Positions 7,903 through 15,818 of a stretch of 37,091 nucleotides of DNA are shown piece after piece. The stretch's first letter is position 1. Each line of letters starts with the position of its first letter. A program made the position numbers and the translations under genes. The stretch is from Mogibacterium sp. (GTDB taxonomy: Bacteria > Bacillota > Clostridia > Peptostreptococcales > Anaerovoracaceae), in contig JAFVPI010000080.1 in assembly GCA_017505405.1 (NCBI GenBank), positions 1-37,091 of the forward strand. Reading direction: 5' to 3'. A model generated the notes under the pieces. It had not been told where the DNA came from. It saw nothing but the letters and a program-made list of their open reading frames with translations, and searched no databases.

Positions 7903-7915
7903 GGTAAGAATAAAA

Positions 7916-8629
7916 ATGTCAGTAAAAATACTTGCTAAGAATGATGAAAGTCTTAAGTCGGTACTGAAGGGCACGGCGCTTTTTACGAATCTGAGCGAAG
8001 AAGAAATACAGAGCTGTCTTGTATGCAGTAAGGCAGAAAGCATCATCTATGAAAAAGGAGAAATGATATTCTCGGAAGAGGATTATCCGGTTTCTCTACC
8101 TGTACTGATCAGCGGTTCTGTTACTCTTGGGATGGATTTCTACGACGGGAAAAGAAAAATCATCGCTATTTTTGAGAACAAGGGTGATGTTTTCGGTCAT
8201 GAGTTTATCCTCATAGGACAAAGTAAATACGGAGTTTATGCGCGGGCGCAGACAAAGTCACATATACTTATGATGCCGAAAGACTTTCTTGTAGGGACCT
8301 GTGAGAAGAACTGCGGCTTTCATTCAAATTTGATCTCGAACATGCTGCAGCTGATGGCACAGAAATCACTGACTCTCAACGAGCGGCTTGAGATAATGTC
8401 ATGCAGTACTTTGAGACAGAAAATAGCGAAGATGATATTGTTCAGTATCGGGGACAAATCAACCATGTCGGTTTCCATGAGCAGACAGGAAATGGCAGAC
8501 TTCCTCAATACTGCAAGACCATCTCTTTCCAGAGAACTTATGAGAATGCAGAATGACGGTCTGATAACTGTTGAAGGCAGAAAAATCACAGTAAGGAATA
8601 AGAGCGCGCTGGAAGAGATACTCAACTGA
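7916..8629 (+). CDS. Crp/Fnr family transcriptional regulator (sulfite-reduction locus, second)
   Basis: The 237-residue product has a sensor barrel (about residues 20-135, IYEKGEMIFSEEDYPVSLPVLISGSVTLG) and a C-terminal winged helix with recognition helix ARPSLSRELMRM. I use the ATG at 7916; an in-frame ATG at 7862 would overlap the channel gene by 41 nt and has no ribosome binding site. The cysteines (SCLVCSKAE at about 34-41; CEKNC near 118) could bind a cluster or sense redox, unlike the first regulator of the locus. It lies at the end of the asr operon and is followed by the terminator hairpin of repeat R2. One of the two regulators should bind GTAAC-N4-GTTAC; which one cannot be decided here. 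Confidence 0.88.
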   Translation: MSVKILAKNDESLKSVLKGTALFTNLSEEEIQSCLVCSKAESIIYEKGEMIFSEEDYPVSLPVLISGSVTLGMDFYDGKRKIIAIFENKGDVFGHEFILIGQSKYGVYARAQTKSHILMMPKDFLVGTCEKNCGFHSNLISNMLQLMAQKSLTLNERLEIMSCSTLRQKIAKMILFSIGDKSTMSVSMSRQEMADFLNTARPSLSRELMRMQNDGLITVEGRKITVRNKSALEEILN

Positions 8630-8650
8630 TGGTTAAATACATAGAAAAAA

Positions 8651-8814
8651 AGAAAGCCTTGGGAATCTATGTTCTCAAGGCTTTTAGTGGTGGATGATCA
8701 GGGGCTCGAATACGATATTATCTGATTCACCAAATCGCTCTAAGTATTGAAAAGAAAGGAGTTCACGCCGCCCACAAGGTGTCCGCTTTACAAAGTGTAA
8801 CAGTAAGTGTAACC
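8651..8814 (-). repeat. tRNA-3'-end repeat R2 (A tail)
   Basis: A 13-bp hairpin (AAAGCCTTGGGAA at 8653-8665 with its partner at 8672-8684, one wobble) ends the asr operon. The 23-nt core at 8688-8710 reads, on the minus strand, as a tRNA T-loop TTCGAGC, T-stem half CCCTG, acceptor half ATCATCC, A, CCA. The A tail (8711-8814) ends in GTGTAACAGTAAGTGTAACC. Confidence 0.85.
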
Positions 8815-8841
8815 AAATGCTTAACAGCATAATGATTAGTT

Positions 8842-9177
8842 CTATCTGCGGTTTTCGATACCCCAGTCGCACAGTTTATCGAGCACCTCGACAAGGGAGC
8901 GACCGCGTTCTGTCAGTGAGTATTCCACTTTGGGAGGAATCTGAGGGTATACTTCACGGTGTATCAGATCGTCAGCTTCAAGCTCCTTGAGATTCTGACT
9001 TAATGTCTTATCAGCAATTTTTTTTATATAGCGTTGCATTTCATTGAACCTGACCGGCTCGTATTCCATCAGGCAATATAGAATGATGGGTTTGTATTTT
9101 CCGGATATGAGAGACAAAGTGTAGCTATATCCCGTTGATTCAAAATCAGCTTCATCGATCCGCCTGTTCTCAGCCAT
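8842..9177 (-). CDS. HxlR family winged-helix transcriptional regulator
   Basis: This 111-residue cytoplasmic DNA-binding protein has the HxlR core: GKYKPIILYCL, RFNEMQRYIKKIADKTLSQNLKELEADDLI and the wing VEYSLTERGRSL. HxlR proteins usually respond to reactive electrophiles or redox stress and control a neighbouring oxidoreductase. The start has a clear GGAGG. The gene is divergent from an FMN reductase gene; an inverted repeat at 9192-9220 lies between them and is the likely operator. The single Cys near residue 36 (YCLME), next to the start of the helix-turn-helix, fits the redox-sensing Cys seen in some family members. Confidence 0.9.
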   Translation of the reverse strand: MAENRRIDEADFESTGYSYTLSLISGKYKPIILYCLMEYEPVRFNEMQRYIKKIADKTLSQNLKELEADDLIHREVYPQIPPKVEYSLTERGRSLVEVLDKLCDWGIENRR

Positions 9178-9191
9178 AACTTACCTCCGTG

Positions 9192-9220
9192 CAAGTACCT
9201 AACTATAATGTTGGTACTTG
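9192..9220. promoter_or_regulatory. Putative HxlR operator
   Basis: CAAGTACC (9192-9199) and GGTACTTG (9213-9220) are perfect inverted repeats around a 13-nt centre, between the divergent HxlR and FMN reductase genes. A further half-site GTACC occurs at about 9233-9237. The placement fits autoregulation and control of the neighbour. Confidence 0.7.
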
Positions 9221-9302
9221 TTATTATTTTATGTACCTATATAATTTACATTGCATAGGCTGGTAAGTCAATGTGCAGGTCAAATATTCAGGAGGAAAAA
9301 CT

Positions 9303-9851
9303 ATGGCTAAAAATATCATAATACTAAACGGCAGCCCAAGGGCTACAGGAAATACATCAGCGTTGACAGCAGAATTCAGGCGCGGCGCGGAAGAGGCGGG
9401 CAATAAAGTCACAGAGTTTCATCTGTCTGCGATGAAGATCAATGGATGCTTGGGATGCTGGGGCGGCGGCAAGAACCCTGATCATCCATGCGTACAGAGA
9501 GATGATATGGACAAGATATATCCTCTCTACCAGGAAGCAGATGTAGTAGTATTGGCCTCGCCGCTGTATTACTGGTCAATCTCCGGATTCCTGAAGAACG
9601 CTTTTGACAGACTGTTCGCAATTGCAGAGGGCAATCCTAACTTCAGAAACCCTAAGAAGGAGACTGCGCTGATCATGGCTGCAGAGGGCAACGGCTTCAC
9701 GGAGACAGAGTACTGGTATGACAACATCTGCAGACACATTGGATGGAAGAGCCTCGGCAAGGTCCTTTGCGGATTTGTGACGCAGCCGGGAGATACAGAA
9801 GGAAAGAAGGAACTCGAAGATGCGTATCAGCTCGGCCTTTCGATTAAATAA
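9303..9851 (+). CDS. Flavodoxin-fold NAD(P)H-dependent FMN reductase-like protein
   Basis: This 182-residue flavoprotein starts at 9303, 8 nt after AGGAGG; an in-frame ATG at 9273 lacks such a site. The N-terminus IIILNGSPRATGNTSAL is the FMN-phosphate loop of the NADPH-dependent FMN reductase family, and ASPLYYWSISGFLKNAFDRL is the second conserved flavin segment. The segment GCLGCWGGGKNPDHPC carries three cysteines, as in iron-sulfur-flavoprotein-like members, but the spacing is not the full cluster motif. Likely substrates are quinones, azo or nitro compounds. The HxlR regulator upstream on the other strand probably induces it. A terminator follows at 9939-9971. Confidence 0.88.
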   Translation: MAKNIIILNGSPRATGNTSALTAEFRRGAEEAGNKVTEFHLSAMKINGCLGCWGGGKNPDHPCVQRDDMDKIYPLYQEADVVVLASPLYYWSISGFLKNAFDRLFAIAEGNPNFRNPKKETALIMAAEGNGFTETEYWYDNICRHIGWKSLGKVLCGFVTQPGDTEGKKELEDAYQLGLSIK

Positions 9852-9863
9852 GAGATAATTAAG

Positions 9864-9881
9864 TGACAGATTAATCTGTCA
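9864..9881. other. Perfect 18-bp palindrome
   Basis: TGACAGATTAATCTGTCA is an exact palindrome 13 nt after the FMN reductase gene. No gene starts nearby on either strand, so it is not placed like an operator. It has no loop and would form a cruciform or act as a protein-binding site. Confidence 0.6.
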
Positions 9882-9938
9882 AGCGATGCAGTCGTGTTTT
9901 CGATGCCGGTTTACTGGTATTCATTTCCTGATTAGAAG

Positions 9939-9971
9939 AGACTGCGGATTATACTGACTCGCAGTCTTTTT
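9939..9971 (+). terminator. Rho-independent terminator after the FMN reductase gene
   Basis: AGACTGCG (9939-9946) pairs with CGCAGTCT (9960-9967), followed by a T-run (TTTTT including the stem end). Confidence 0.8.
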
Positions 9972-10028
9972 GCTGGATCCGATAGAGCTCTCGATTGTCT
10001 CTTCCATATTGATTAACTCAGATATAAG

Positions 10029-10199
10029 AAAAAACCGTAAGCCTTCATTTGTAAGGTTTACGGTTTTCGTATGGTGGATGATCAGGGGCTCGAATGCGAT
10101 ATTTATCAGATTTCCCTAATCGCTCTAAGCGTTGAGAAGAAAGGAGTTGACGCCGTCCGCAAGGTGTCCGTTTTTCGGAGTGTAACAGTAAGTGTAACA
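10029..10199 (-). repeat. tRNA-3'-end repeat R3 (A tail)
   Basis: A 15-bp hairpin (10031-10045 with 10053-10067) nearly identical to those of R1 and R7, then the 23-nt core at 10072-10094, then an A tail ending in GTGTAACAGTAAGTGTAAC. R4 follows after about 70 nt in the same orientation. Confidence 0.85.
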
Positions 10200-10267
10200 C
10201 TTTCCACACTAAAACATCTGCATAATTATCGAACAATCGTATGCCACAAATGGTTTTTTCACGCGAA

Positions 10268-10407
10268 TAAAAACCGCTAGACCTTGTGAATCTAACGGTT
10301 TTCTGGTGGATGATCAGGGGCTCGAAGTCTGGTGCAGAGCCTGAAACCCAGTAAAGAGAGGAGGTTCAGCGACATCATCCCATACATTCCTCAAGCTTTC
10401 CTCAAAA
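10268..10407 (-). repeat. tRNA-3'-end repeat R4 (B tail)
   Basis: An imperfect hairpin (AAAACCG-C-TAGA at 10270-10281 with TCTA-A-CGGTTTT at 10291-10302), the 23-nt core at 10304-10326, and a B tail from 10327 nearly identical to R1 and R8. The stop codon of the PNPOx-ferredoxin gene lies 10 nt beyond. The pair R3-R4 puts an A element and a B element side by side. Confidence 0.85.
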
Positions 10408-10416
10408 AATATGATG

Positions 10417-11043
10417 TCATCTTTTTGCAACAGCGCTGAAAGGACAGGCGGTAAGACAATTGCCGCATTTTATGCAATGAGCCTGATCGATAACAGCAGC
10501 AGGCGCATCCTCAGGAATGCGGATCGCGCTGCGGGGACAGCTTTCAATACATGTCCCGCATTTAGTGCAGTCTTCAGTGATATAGTAACCCTCCTCAGAC
10601 AGTACAGCGCTGCCAAATGAGAATTCATGATGCTCGATATTACCGCCGCCCATATTGAACCACTCACCGGTTCCTTTATAAATATGAAACACTGTAAGTG
10701 CCCGACGGGATTCCTCCGTTGGGTATATTTCATTCATATAAGGATTTTTCATAAAAAGATCAGGCAGCCTGTCAGGACCGAGTTCTCTTGCGCATCCCTT
10801 CAGAGATATAGCAAGAGTGTTCATGGTGTCAGTGCCCTTCATGAGAGTGATCGCAAGATGCCCGTCAGCTGTCAGACGGTCATATAGACTTTTACCTTTC
10901 GCGGTAAGAAAGTACAGACCGGTCTCTTCCCAGTCCATTATATCGATAGCGCATGTAACAGGATGACCGTCAGCATCTACTGTGGCCATTACAGAGGTAT
11001 GCAGCTCCTCAACGATCTGCTTAAGATAATCTCTGGTTTCCAT
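10417..11043 (-). CDS. PNPOx-fold flavoprotein fused to a 2[4Fe-4S] ferredoxin domain (copy 1)
   Basis: The 208-residue protein has an N-terminal split-barrel flavin-binding domain of the pyridoxamine 5'-phosphate oxidase family (residues 1-140: HTSVMATVDADGHPVTCAIDIMDW, GLYFLTAKGKSLYDRL) and a C-terminal ferredoxin with CTKCGTCIESCP (about 160-171) and CIKCGNCLTACP (about 190-201). Such fusions probably reduce a small molecule with ferredoxin-type electrons; the substrate is unknown. It lies 22 nt behind the riboflavin transporter gene and so should be controlled by the same FMN riboswitch, which fits an FMN enzyme. A paralogue of the same layout is at 16346-16960. Confidence 0.9.
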   Translation of the reverse strand: METRDYLKQIVEELHTSVMATVDADGHPVTCAIDIMDWEETGLYFLTAKGKSLYDRLTADGHLAITLMKGTDTMNTLAISLKGCARELGPDRLPDLFMKNPYMNEIYPTEESRRALTVFHIYKGTGEWFNMGGGNIEHHEFSFGSAVLSEEGYYITEDCTKCGTCIESCPRSAIRIPEDAPAAVIDQAHCIKCGNCLTACPFSAVAKR

Positions 11044-11065
11044 TTCAACTCCGGTTCTTTGATCA

Positions 11066-11671
11066 TTAAGCTCTTTTCACCTGTCTTCTCTGATAGTGAA
11101 GTATAGGTGAGAGCGGCTTGTATATGAGCATTGCGAAAAGTGATATTACAAGGCCTTTGAAGATGTTGCCCGGAAGGGCGTTATACAGGCATACATCGAA
11201 TTTGGTCCTGATGAACGGCAGGATCTCACCGAAAGCTGCGATGACCTGATCGATAGGCATGAACATCTCATACATCGGCAGCAGCACGAAATAGTTGAGT
11301 AGAGCTGCGGCTACACCGATCGAAAGGCTTCCCGCAAGGCAGCCCTTCAGTGCACCTTTTTTAGTCTTGTTCCTCTGATAAATAATACCCGCCGGGATGA
11401 CGAAAGCACATCCCATGAGGCAGTTTGCAAGTTCACCGATCCCGCCCGTTACCGAAGACATAGCCTGGAGCAGATTCTTGATGATCTCTACTATCACTCC
11501 TGCAACAGGGCCGATGGCAAAGGCTGCAAGTACTGCCGGCAGGTCTGACAGATCCATCATGGCGAATGGCGGCGAGAGAGGCATCGGTATCTCGATGAAT
11601 GCCAGCAGGAATGCTACTGCTGATAGCATGGCGATGACTGCAAGATTCTCAGTGGTAAAACGCGTTTTCAT
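11066..11671 (-). CDS. ribU: Riboflavin ECF transporter S component
   Basis: RibU is the membrane subunit that binds riboflavin; it works with shared ECF energising subunits (EcfA, EcfA', EcfT) that are not in this window. The 201 residues form about six helices, including LAVIAMLSAVAFLLAFIEIP, VLAAFAIGPVAGVIVEIIKN and AALLNYFVLLPMYEMFM. The motif FAMMDLSDLPAVLAAFAIGP near residue 40 is typical of RibU. The ATG is preceded by AAGGAGGAT. The strongest support is the complete FMN riboswitch directly upstream on the same strand (11793-11912), which would shut off the gene when FMN is plentiful. Confidence 0.93.
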   Translation of the reverse strand: MKTRFTTENLAVIAMLSAVAFLLAFIEIPMPLSPPFAMMDLSDLPAVLAAFAIGPVAGVIVEIIKNLLQAMSSVTGGIGELANCLMGCAFVIPAGIIYQRNKTKKGALKGCLAGSLSIGVAAALLNYFVLLPMYEMFMPIDQVIAAFGEILPFIRTKFDVCLYNALPGNIFKGLVISLFAMLIYKPLSPILHYQRRQVKRA

Positions 11672-11734
11672 AAAAAATCCTCCTTATTGTTTCCGGATCC
11701 GCAATTTACGGATGCAGACAACCAGGGCGGAGGA

Positions 11735-11767
11735 GAGAAAAATAGCCCTGACTGCAATAGCCAGGGC
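11735..11767 (-). terminator. Riboswitch-controlled terminator of ribU
   Basis: On the minus strand GCCCTGG (11761-11767 complement) pairs with the CAGGGC stretch at 11745-11750, followed by TATTTTT. It lies between the FMN aptamer and the ribU start. A second GCCCTGG at about 11721-11729 could take part in an alternative antiterminator fold. Confidence 0.72.
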
Positions 11768-11792
11768 GATGGATCAATACGAATCGATCTAT

Positions 11793-11912
11793 GATCTTCT
11801 CCCATCCGGACTGTAACCGTTGGTACCGGAATCACACCGGTTCGTGCTCTGCCAGCAGGCATCGCTCGCGGACTGTACCGCCAGTGAGGAATTTCACCTC
11901 GCCCTGAAGATA
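11793..11912 (-). promoter_or_regulatory. FMN riboswitch (RFN element)
   Basis: The minus strand carries the conserved RFN blocks in order: ATCTTCAGGGCGAGGTGAAA, TTCCTCACTGGCGGTA, AGTCCGCGAGCGA, GCCTGCTGGCAGAGC, GAACCGGTGTGATTCCGGTA, CAACGGTTACAGTCCGGATG, and the closing GGGAGAAGATC. All six arms of the aptamer can be formed. It controls ribU and probably the PNPOx-ferredoxin gene behind it through the terminator at 11735-11767. Confidence 0.96.
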
Positions 11913-12167
11913 TATTTCATTGCATATATTCTAACTCCTGCAGGTCAGATGGTCAACAGGCTCGTAGCAAACTGCAATTATTCACAATCGAATAGCAAGA
12001 TATGAGAATTCAGAGGAATAACAGGCCGGCTAACGGCTTTTTTTAATGATGAAAACAGCAAGATATCACAACAGCATCCTCAATTATGTGGAATATTCCG
12101 TAATAAATATAAATGTTAAAGTTTACCCATCAGAAAAAAGCAATTTATGGATTAAAGGAGGAGCATT
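11913..12167. other. Intergenic region between the FMN riboswitch and the flavoenzyme gene
   Basis: No convincing gene is present. It should hold the minus-strand promoter for ribU and the plus-strand promoter for the 12168 gene. A weak hairpin with a T-run (GCCG, five-base loop, CGGC, TTTTTTT) lies at about 12025-12044, and a short perfect palindrome GGAATATTCC at 12090-12099 is followed by AT-rich sequence and the AAAGGAGGAGC ribosome binding site. Confidence 0.5.
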
Positions 12168-14096
12168 ATGTTAGATCATGTATTCAGTCCTATTAAGATC
12201 AACGGCATGGAACTCAAGAACAGAATGGTCGTTACTCCGATGGTAACAGACTATTGTAATGAAGACGGCACAGCTACAGAAAAGTGGCTTGCTTATCACG
12301 AAGAGAAAGCTAAGGGCGGTTTTGGCCTCATCATCACAGAGGATTACAATATTGCGCCAAACGGTCACGGATTCAAGGCAACAGCAGGATTCTGGAATGA
12401 CGGTCAGATCGAGAGCCATAGCGCACTCCCTCCAAGAGTGCATAAGCATGGAGCAAAGATCCTGGCTCAGATCTATCACTGCGGCAGACAGACCAATACA
12501 GGAGCTATCCCTGGGCAGAAGGCAAGATCTTCATCGAGGATAGCCTGCCCGTTCAGCGATATGATGCCTGAACCATTCACAACAGAAGAAGTCAAGGAAG
12601 TAGTCCAGCAGTTCGGCGATGCAGCTCTCAGAGCAAAGAAGGCGGGATTCGACGGAGTTCAGATCCACGCAGCACACGGATATCTGATCACTCAGTTCTT
12701 CTCGACATATTCGAATAAGAGACTTGATGAGTACGGCGGAAACTTCTGGAACAGAACGAGATTCTGCAGAGAGATCATCCAGAACATCAGAGAAAAGTGC
12801 GGTAAGGACTTCGTCATCGATATAAGACTCTCGGGAAGCGAATTTGTTGAAGGCGGTCTCACAATAGAAGACACCAAGGCTATCGCAAGAATGGTTGAGG
12901 ATGCGGGAGTAGACATGATCCACGTTTCGCTGGGCAACTACCTGACCTTCGACTGGAACATCCCGAGCGGATACCGCGAACATGCTCTGATCGCCGAGCA
13001 CGGCAGAGCAGTCAAGGAAGTAGTAAACGTTCCTGTAACAGTTGTAGGACGCATCAACGATCCATGGCTGGCTGATACAGTCATCGCATCCGGCCAGGCA
13101 GATCTTGTAGGTATGGGACGTGCGTCACTCGTTGACCCATGGATGCCGAACAAGGCCAAGGAAGGCAAGTTCGAGGACATCAGACGCTGCTTCGGCTGCG
13201 ACGTGGGATGCATCGGTGTTCTCCTGACAGATCAGCCAATCACATGCGTGCTCAACCCTGAGCTCGGACATGAATATGAAGGCGGAGTCAAGGAAGCTGA
13301 AATCAAGAAGAACGTTGTTATCGTAGGTGCCGGCCCTGGCGGACTTGAGGCAGCTATCTACGCAGCCAAGAGGGGCCATAAGGTAACTGTATTTGAGAAG
13401 GAAGACCACAATGGCGGACAGTTCTACTTCGCATCGATCCCTCCGGGGAAGGGCGAGATCACAGACTTCCTCGTATGGCAGACAACACAGTGCGCTAAGC
13501 TCGGAGTAGAGATCCGCTACAACACAGAAGCAACAGTAGAGAGCATTCTTGCGCTCGAACCTGATCACGTAATACTCGCAACCGGTGCGACTAACAAGAG
13601 ACCTCCGATCCCTGGACTGAAGGATGATCCGAGAGTCGTGGACCCTGGCGATGTGCTGACAGGAAAAGTGTGGTACGGCAATAAAGTCGTAGTCATCGGC
13701 GGAGCTCTCGTGGGATCAGAGACATCACACTTCCTTGCTCAGGAGCTGAGAGATGTCAGCGTCGTAGAAATGAGAGGCGAGATCTCAACAGATGCGGTAT
13801 TCCCTGTAAAGTGCGACATAAACGGATATCTCGACAAGTGGGGCGTGAAGAAGTACGTCAACACAGCAGTCAAGGAAATCACTGAAGAAGGTGTTGTTAT
13901 CGAGGATGCAGAAGGCAACGTCAAGACACTGCCATGCGACCAGATCGTAGTAGCAGCAGGACGTGACCCGTTCAAGCCGCTCGAAGCTCCTCTCAAGGAA
14001 GCCGGAGTAGCATACAGTGTGATCGGAGATGCCAACGGTCACAAGGAAGCAGCAGATGCTATCAGAGAAGCATTTCTGCTCTGCAGAGATCTGTAA
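12168..14096 (+). CDS. Old-yellow-enzyme family NADH:flavin oxidoreductase with 4Fe-4S and FAD domains (BaiCD-like)
   Basis: This 642-residue cytoplasmic enzyme has the three-part design of 2,4-dienoyl-CoA reductase, trimethylamine dehydrogenase and BaiCD/BaiH. Residues 1-335 are the FMN barrel (NRMVVTPM; His167-x2-His170 and Tyr172 in HAAHGYL; VVGRINDP). Cys341, 344, 348 and 360 bind a 4Fe-4S cluster. Residues about 382-640 are the FAD/NAD(P) part (VIVGAGPGG near 385-392; VVVIGGALVGSE near 503). Hydride from NAD(P)H passes through FAD and the cluster to FMN, which typically reduces an activated C=C bond. Which substrate (enoyl-CoA, steroid, phenylpropenoid or other) cannot be told. An AraC gene lies convergent downstream and a nitroreductase beyond it. 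Confidence 0.92.
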   Translation: MLDHVFSPIKINGMELKNRMVVTPMVTDYCNEDGTATEKWLAYHEEKAKGGFGLIITEDYNIAPNGHGFKATAGFWNDGQIESHSALPPRVHKHGAKILAQIYHCGRQTNTGAIPGQKARSSSRIACPFSDMMPEPFTTEEVKEVVQQFGDAALRAKKAGFDGVQIHAAHGYLITQFFSTYSNKRLDEYGGNFWNRTRFCREIIQNIREKCGKDFVIDIRLSGSEFVEGGLTIEDTKAIARMVEDAGVDMIHVSLGNYLTFDWNIPSGYREHALIAEHGRAVKEVVNVPVTVVGRINDPWLADTVIASGQADLVGMGRASLVDPWMPNKAKEGKFEDIRRCFGCDVGCIGVLLTDQPITCVLNPELGHEYEGGVKEAEIKKNVVIVGAGPGGLEAAIYAAKRGHKVTVFEKEDHNGGQFYFASIPPGKGEITDFLVWQTTQCAKLGVEIRYNTEATVESILALEPDHVILATGATNKRPPIPGLKDDPRVVDPGDVLTGKVWYGNKVVVIGGALVGSETSHFLAQELRDVSVVEMRGEISTDAVFPVKCDINGYLDKWGVKKYVNTAVKEITEEGVVIEDAEGNVKTLPCDQIVVAAGRDPFKPLEAPLKEAGVAYSVIGDANGHKEAADAIREAFLLCRDL

Positions 14097-14115
14097 TACA
14101 CTAAAAAAATTTATG

Positions 14116-14150
14116 AATACAAAAAGGGGATGCCTTGTGAAGGCATCCCC
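14116..14150 (-). terminator. Terminator of the AraC gene (minus strand)
   Basis: GGGGATGCCTT (14126-14136) pairs perfectly with AAGGCATCCCC (14140-14150), three-base loop. On the minus strand it is followed by TTTTTG; on the plus strand there is no T-run, so it mainly ends the AraC transcript although it may also stabilise the flavoenzyme mRNA. Confidence 0.82.
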
Positions 14151-14168
14151 TCGGTATTATCCCGGGTG

Positions 14169-15032
14169 TTATATGGATGGGGCAAGGATCTGGTTGTAAT
14201 AGTGCCTCATCTCTGCAGGAGTGTTACCGGTATTTTTCTTGAATACTGAGTAGAAGTACTGAAGATTGGTATAACCGCAGTCAGCTGCGATCTGCTTGAT
14301 CGGATCTGTACTGAACACAAGCCGCTCCTGTGCTTCACCGAGCTTGCGGTTAAGTATGTACTGATTGACAGTGCATCCGGCTTCATCTTTGAACTTATGA
14401 GCGAGATGATATGAACTGACATAAAACTGCTTGGCCAGAGTGTCCAGACTCATCGAATCAGCGACATGTGAATCGATATAGTCCATGACATCCGCAACCA
14501 GCTTGCTGTGTGAAGACTGCTCGGATATCTCGACAGCATTCATTATCATCATATTGATAAGTGACAGCTCGTTCTCAATCGCCTGACGTGTAAGTTCAGA
14601 GGATTTAATGGTTTTATCAGAACTGATCTCATACAGATATGCCGTCATGGATTTCAGATATTCATATGCGTTGCCTGTAGGCATGACCGGACTGATACCT
14701 TCCGGAACAAGAGTGTTTGGAGGCATCCCGTCAGCTTTGACACCGCTTATACCCAGGCAGTACTGCTCAAAACCTTCTTCCGGAGATGAAAGCTCGGAAT
14801 GGAGCACGCCGGCGTTCTTAACTACAAGATCTCCGGGTACAAGTGTGTATTTGATGCGGTCACATTCAAAAGATGCCTTTCCTGCAACAACCAGCGATAT
14901 CTCAAGTAGATCGTCGTGATTGTGCAGTGAAAAACTCCAGGGCTTTTTGCCGGGCTCGGCAATGATGTGATAGAACGTCTCGACCCTAAGCGTGTTATTA
15001 TCATCAGTGTATCTTCTGATAGGTGCTCTCAT
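14169..15032 (-). CDS. AraC family transcriptional regulator
   Basis: The 287-residue protein has an N-terminal cupin-type ligand domain (about residues 15-120: FSLHNHDDLLEISLVVAGKASFECD, LVPGDLVVKNAGVLHSE) and a C-terminal pair of helix-turn-helix motifs (about 185-285: SLDTLAKQFYVSSYHLAHKF and IKQIAADCGYTNLQYFYSVF, followed by NTPAEMRHYY). The His-rich HNHDD start of the cupin is usual for this group and may bind metal or a phenolic or carbohydrate ligand. GGAGAT precedes the ATG. It sits between the flavoenzyme gene (convergent) and a nitroreductase gene (divergent, 112 nt away), both of which it may regulate. Confidence 0.92.
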   Translation of the reverse strand: MRAPIRRYTDDNNTLRVETFYHIIAEPGKKPWSFSLHNHDDLLEISLVVAGKASFECDRIKYTLVPGDLVVKNAGVLHSELSSPEEGFEQYCLGISGVKADGMPPNTLVPEGISPVMPTGNAYEYLKSMTAYLYEISSDKTIKSSELTRQAIENELSLINMMIMNAVEISEQSSHSKLVADVMDYIDSHVADSMSLDTLAKQFYVSSYHLAHKFKDEAGCTVNQYILNRKLGEAQERLVFSTDPIKQIAADCGYTNLQYFYSVFKKNTGNTPAEMRHYYNQILAPSI

Positions 15033-15144
15033 GAGTATCTCCGCATTGCTGATGGTTAACTATCTGTAACATTTTATCATTCAGACACTTAATTATTCAA
15101 CGCGGAACCAATAAAACACTGAAGCGAAACAACGGAGGTAAGTA

Positions 15145-15789
15145 ATGGATTTCATGGATATTTCCAAAATGAGAATAACCACAAGACAGTTCGACAAAAA
15201 ATCTGTAGAAAAAGAAAAAACCGATAAGATCCTGGAGGCGGGGAGATGGGCGCCGACTGCGATGGATGCGCAGCCACAGAGAATTCTTGTGCTGGACAAA
15301 CCGGAGCAGCTGGACAAGGTCAGACAGTTCTGCACGTTCGGGGTCAGGGAGGAATACCGTGAAATAGATGAAAACTGCAACCAGGGTGATGATGAGCACA
15401 ATGTGTTCTATTATGGGGCACCATTGGTTTTTATTGTATGCTGGGACAGAACTGTATGCTGGTCGCATCCGGAAAGCGGTGAATCCAGCGGAAGCGTGGA
15501 TGCCACGATCGTGACTACGCACATGATGCTCGAGGCGGCAAGCCTCGGACTGGGAACAGTATGGATCAGCTATTTTGACAAGGACAAGGCGCGCGAACTG
15601 CTTGGTATCCCAGAGAATTACGAGATATTATGCATGCTGTATGCAGGATATGCCGCAAGCGATTTCAGGCCTAACAAAAAGCTTTCGGGAAGACGTTTCC
15701 CGGTAAGCCATACCTGTTTCGATAACACTTATGATACTCCTTATGCCAGTGACTATAAGGATGACTATCGAGATCCGAGATTAGAATAG
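15145..15789 (+). CDS. Nitroreductase family protein
   Basis: This 214-residue FMN enzyme uses NAD(P)H to reduce nitro groups, quinones or other electrophiles. Family features are RITTRQFDKKSV with the Arg pair near the start, GRWAPTAMDAQPQR at about residues 32-45, and ASLGLGTVWISYF at about 134-146, which includes the G-x-G flavin segment. The ATG at 15145 is placed 5 nt behind GGAGGT. It is divergent from the AraC gene. The C-terminal part (SHTCFDNTYDTPYASDYKDDY) is acidic and longer than usual. The substrate cannot be told. Confidence 0.88.
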   Translation: MDFMDISKMRITTRQFDKKSVEKEKTDKILEAGRWAPTAMDAQPQRILVLDKPEQLDKVRQFCTFGVREEYREIDENCNQGDDEHNVFYYGAPLVFIVCWDRTVCWSHPESGESSGSVDATIVTTHMMLEAASLGLGTVWISYFDKDKARELLGIPENYEILCMLYAGYAASDFRPNKKLSGRRFPVSHTCFDNTYDTPYASDYKDDYRDPRLE

Positions 15790-15818
15790 TACCGGTATCC
15801 ATAAGATCAATCACCTCC

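Noticed and set aside
7862..7915. ATG at 7862 as start of the second Crp/Fnr gene
   Set aside because: It overlaps the channel gene and lacks a ribosome binding site; the sensor domain begins normally from 7916.
8684..10236. Small minus-strand frames inside repeats R2 and R3 as genes
   Set aside because: They run through repeat tails and the tRNA-end core, have no ribosome binding sites and differ in frame from copy to copy. I treat them as repeat sequence, possibly decayed gene ends.
11397..11816. Plus-strand frame of 139 codons across ribU and its riboswitch
   Set aside because: It is antisense to ribU and continues into the RNA leader; no domain is visible.
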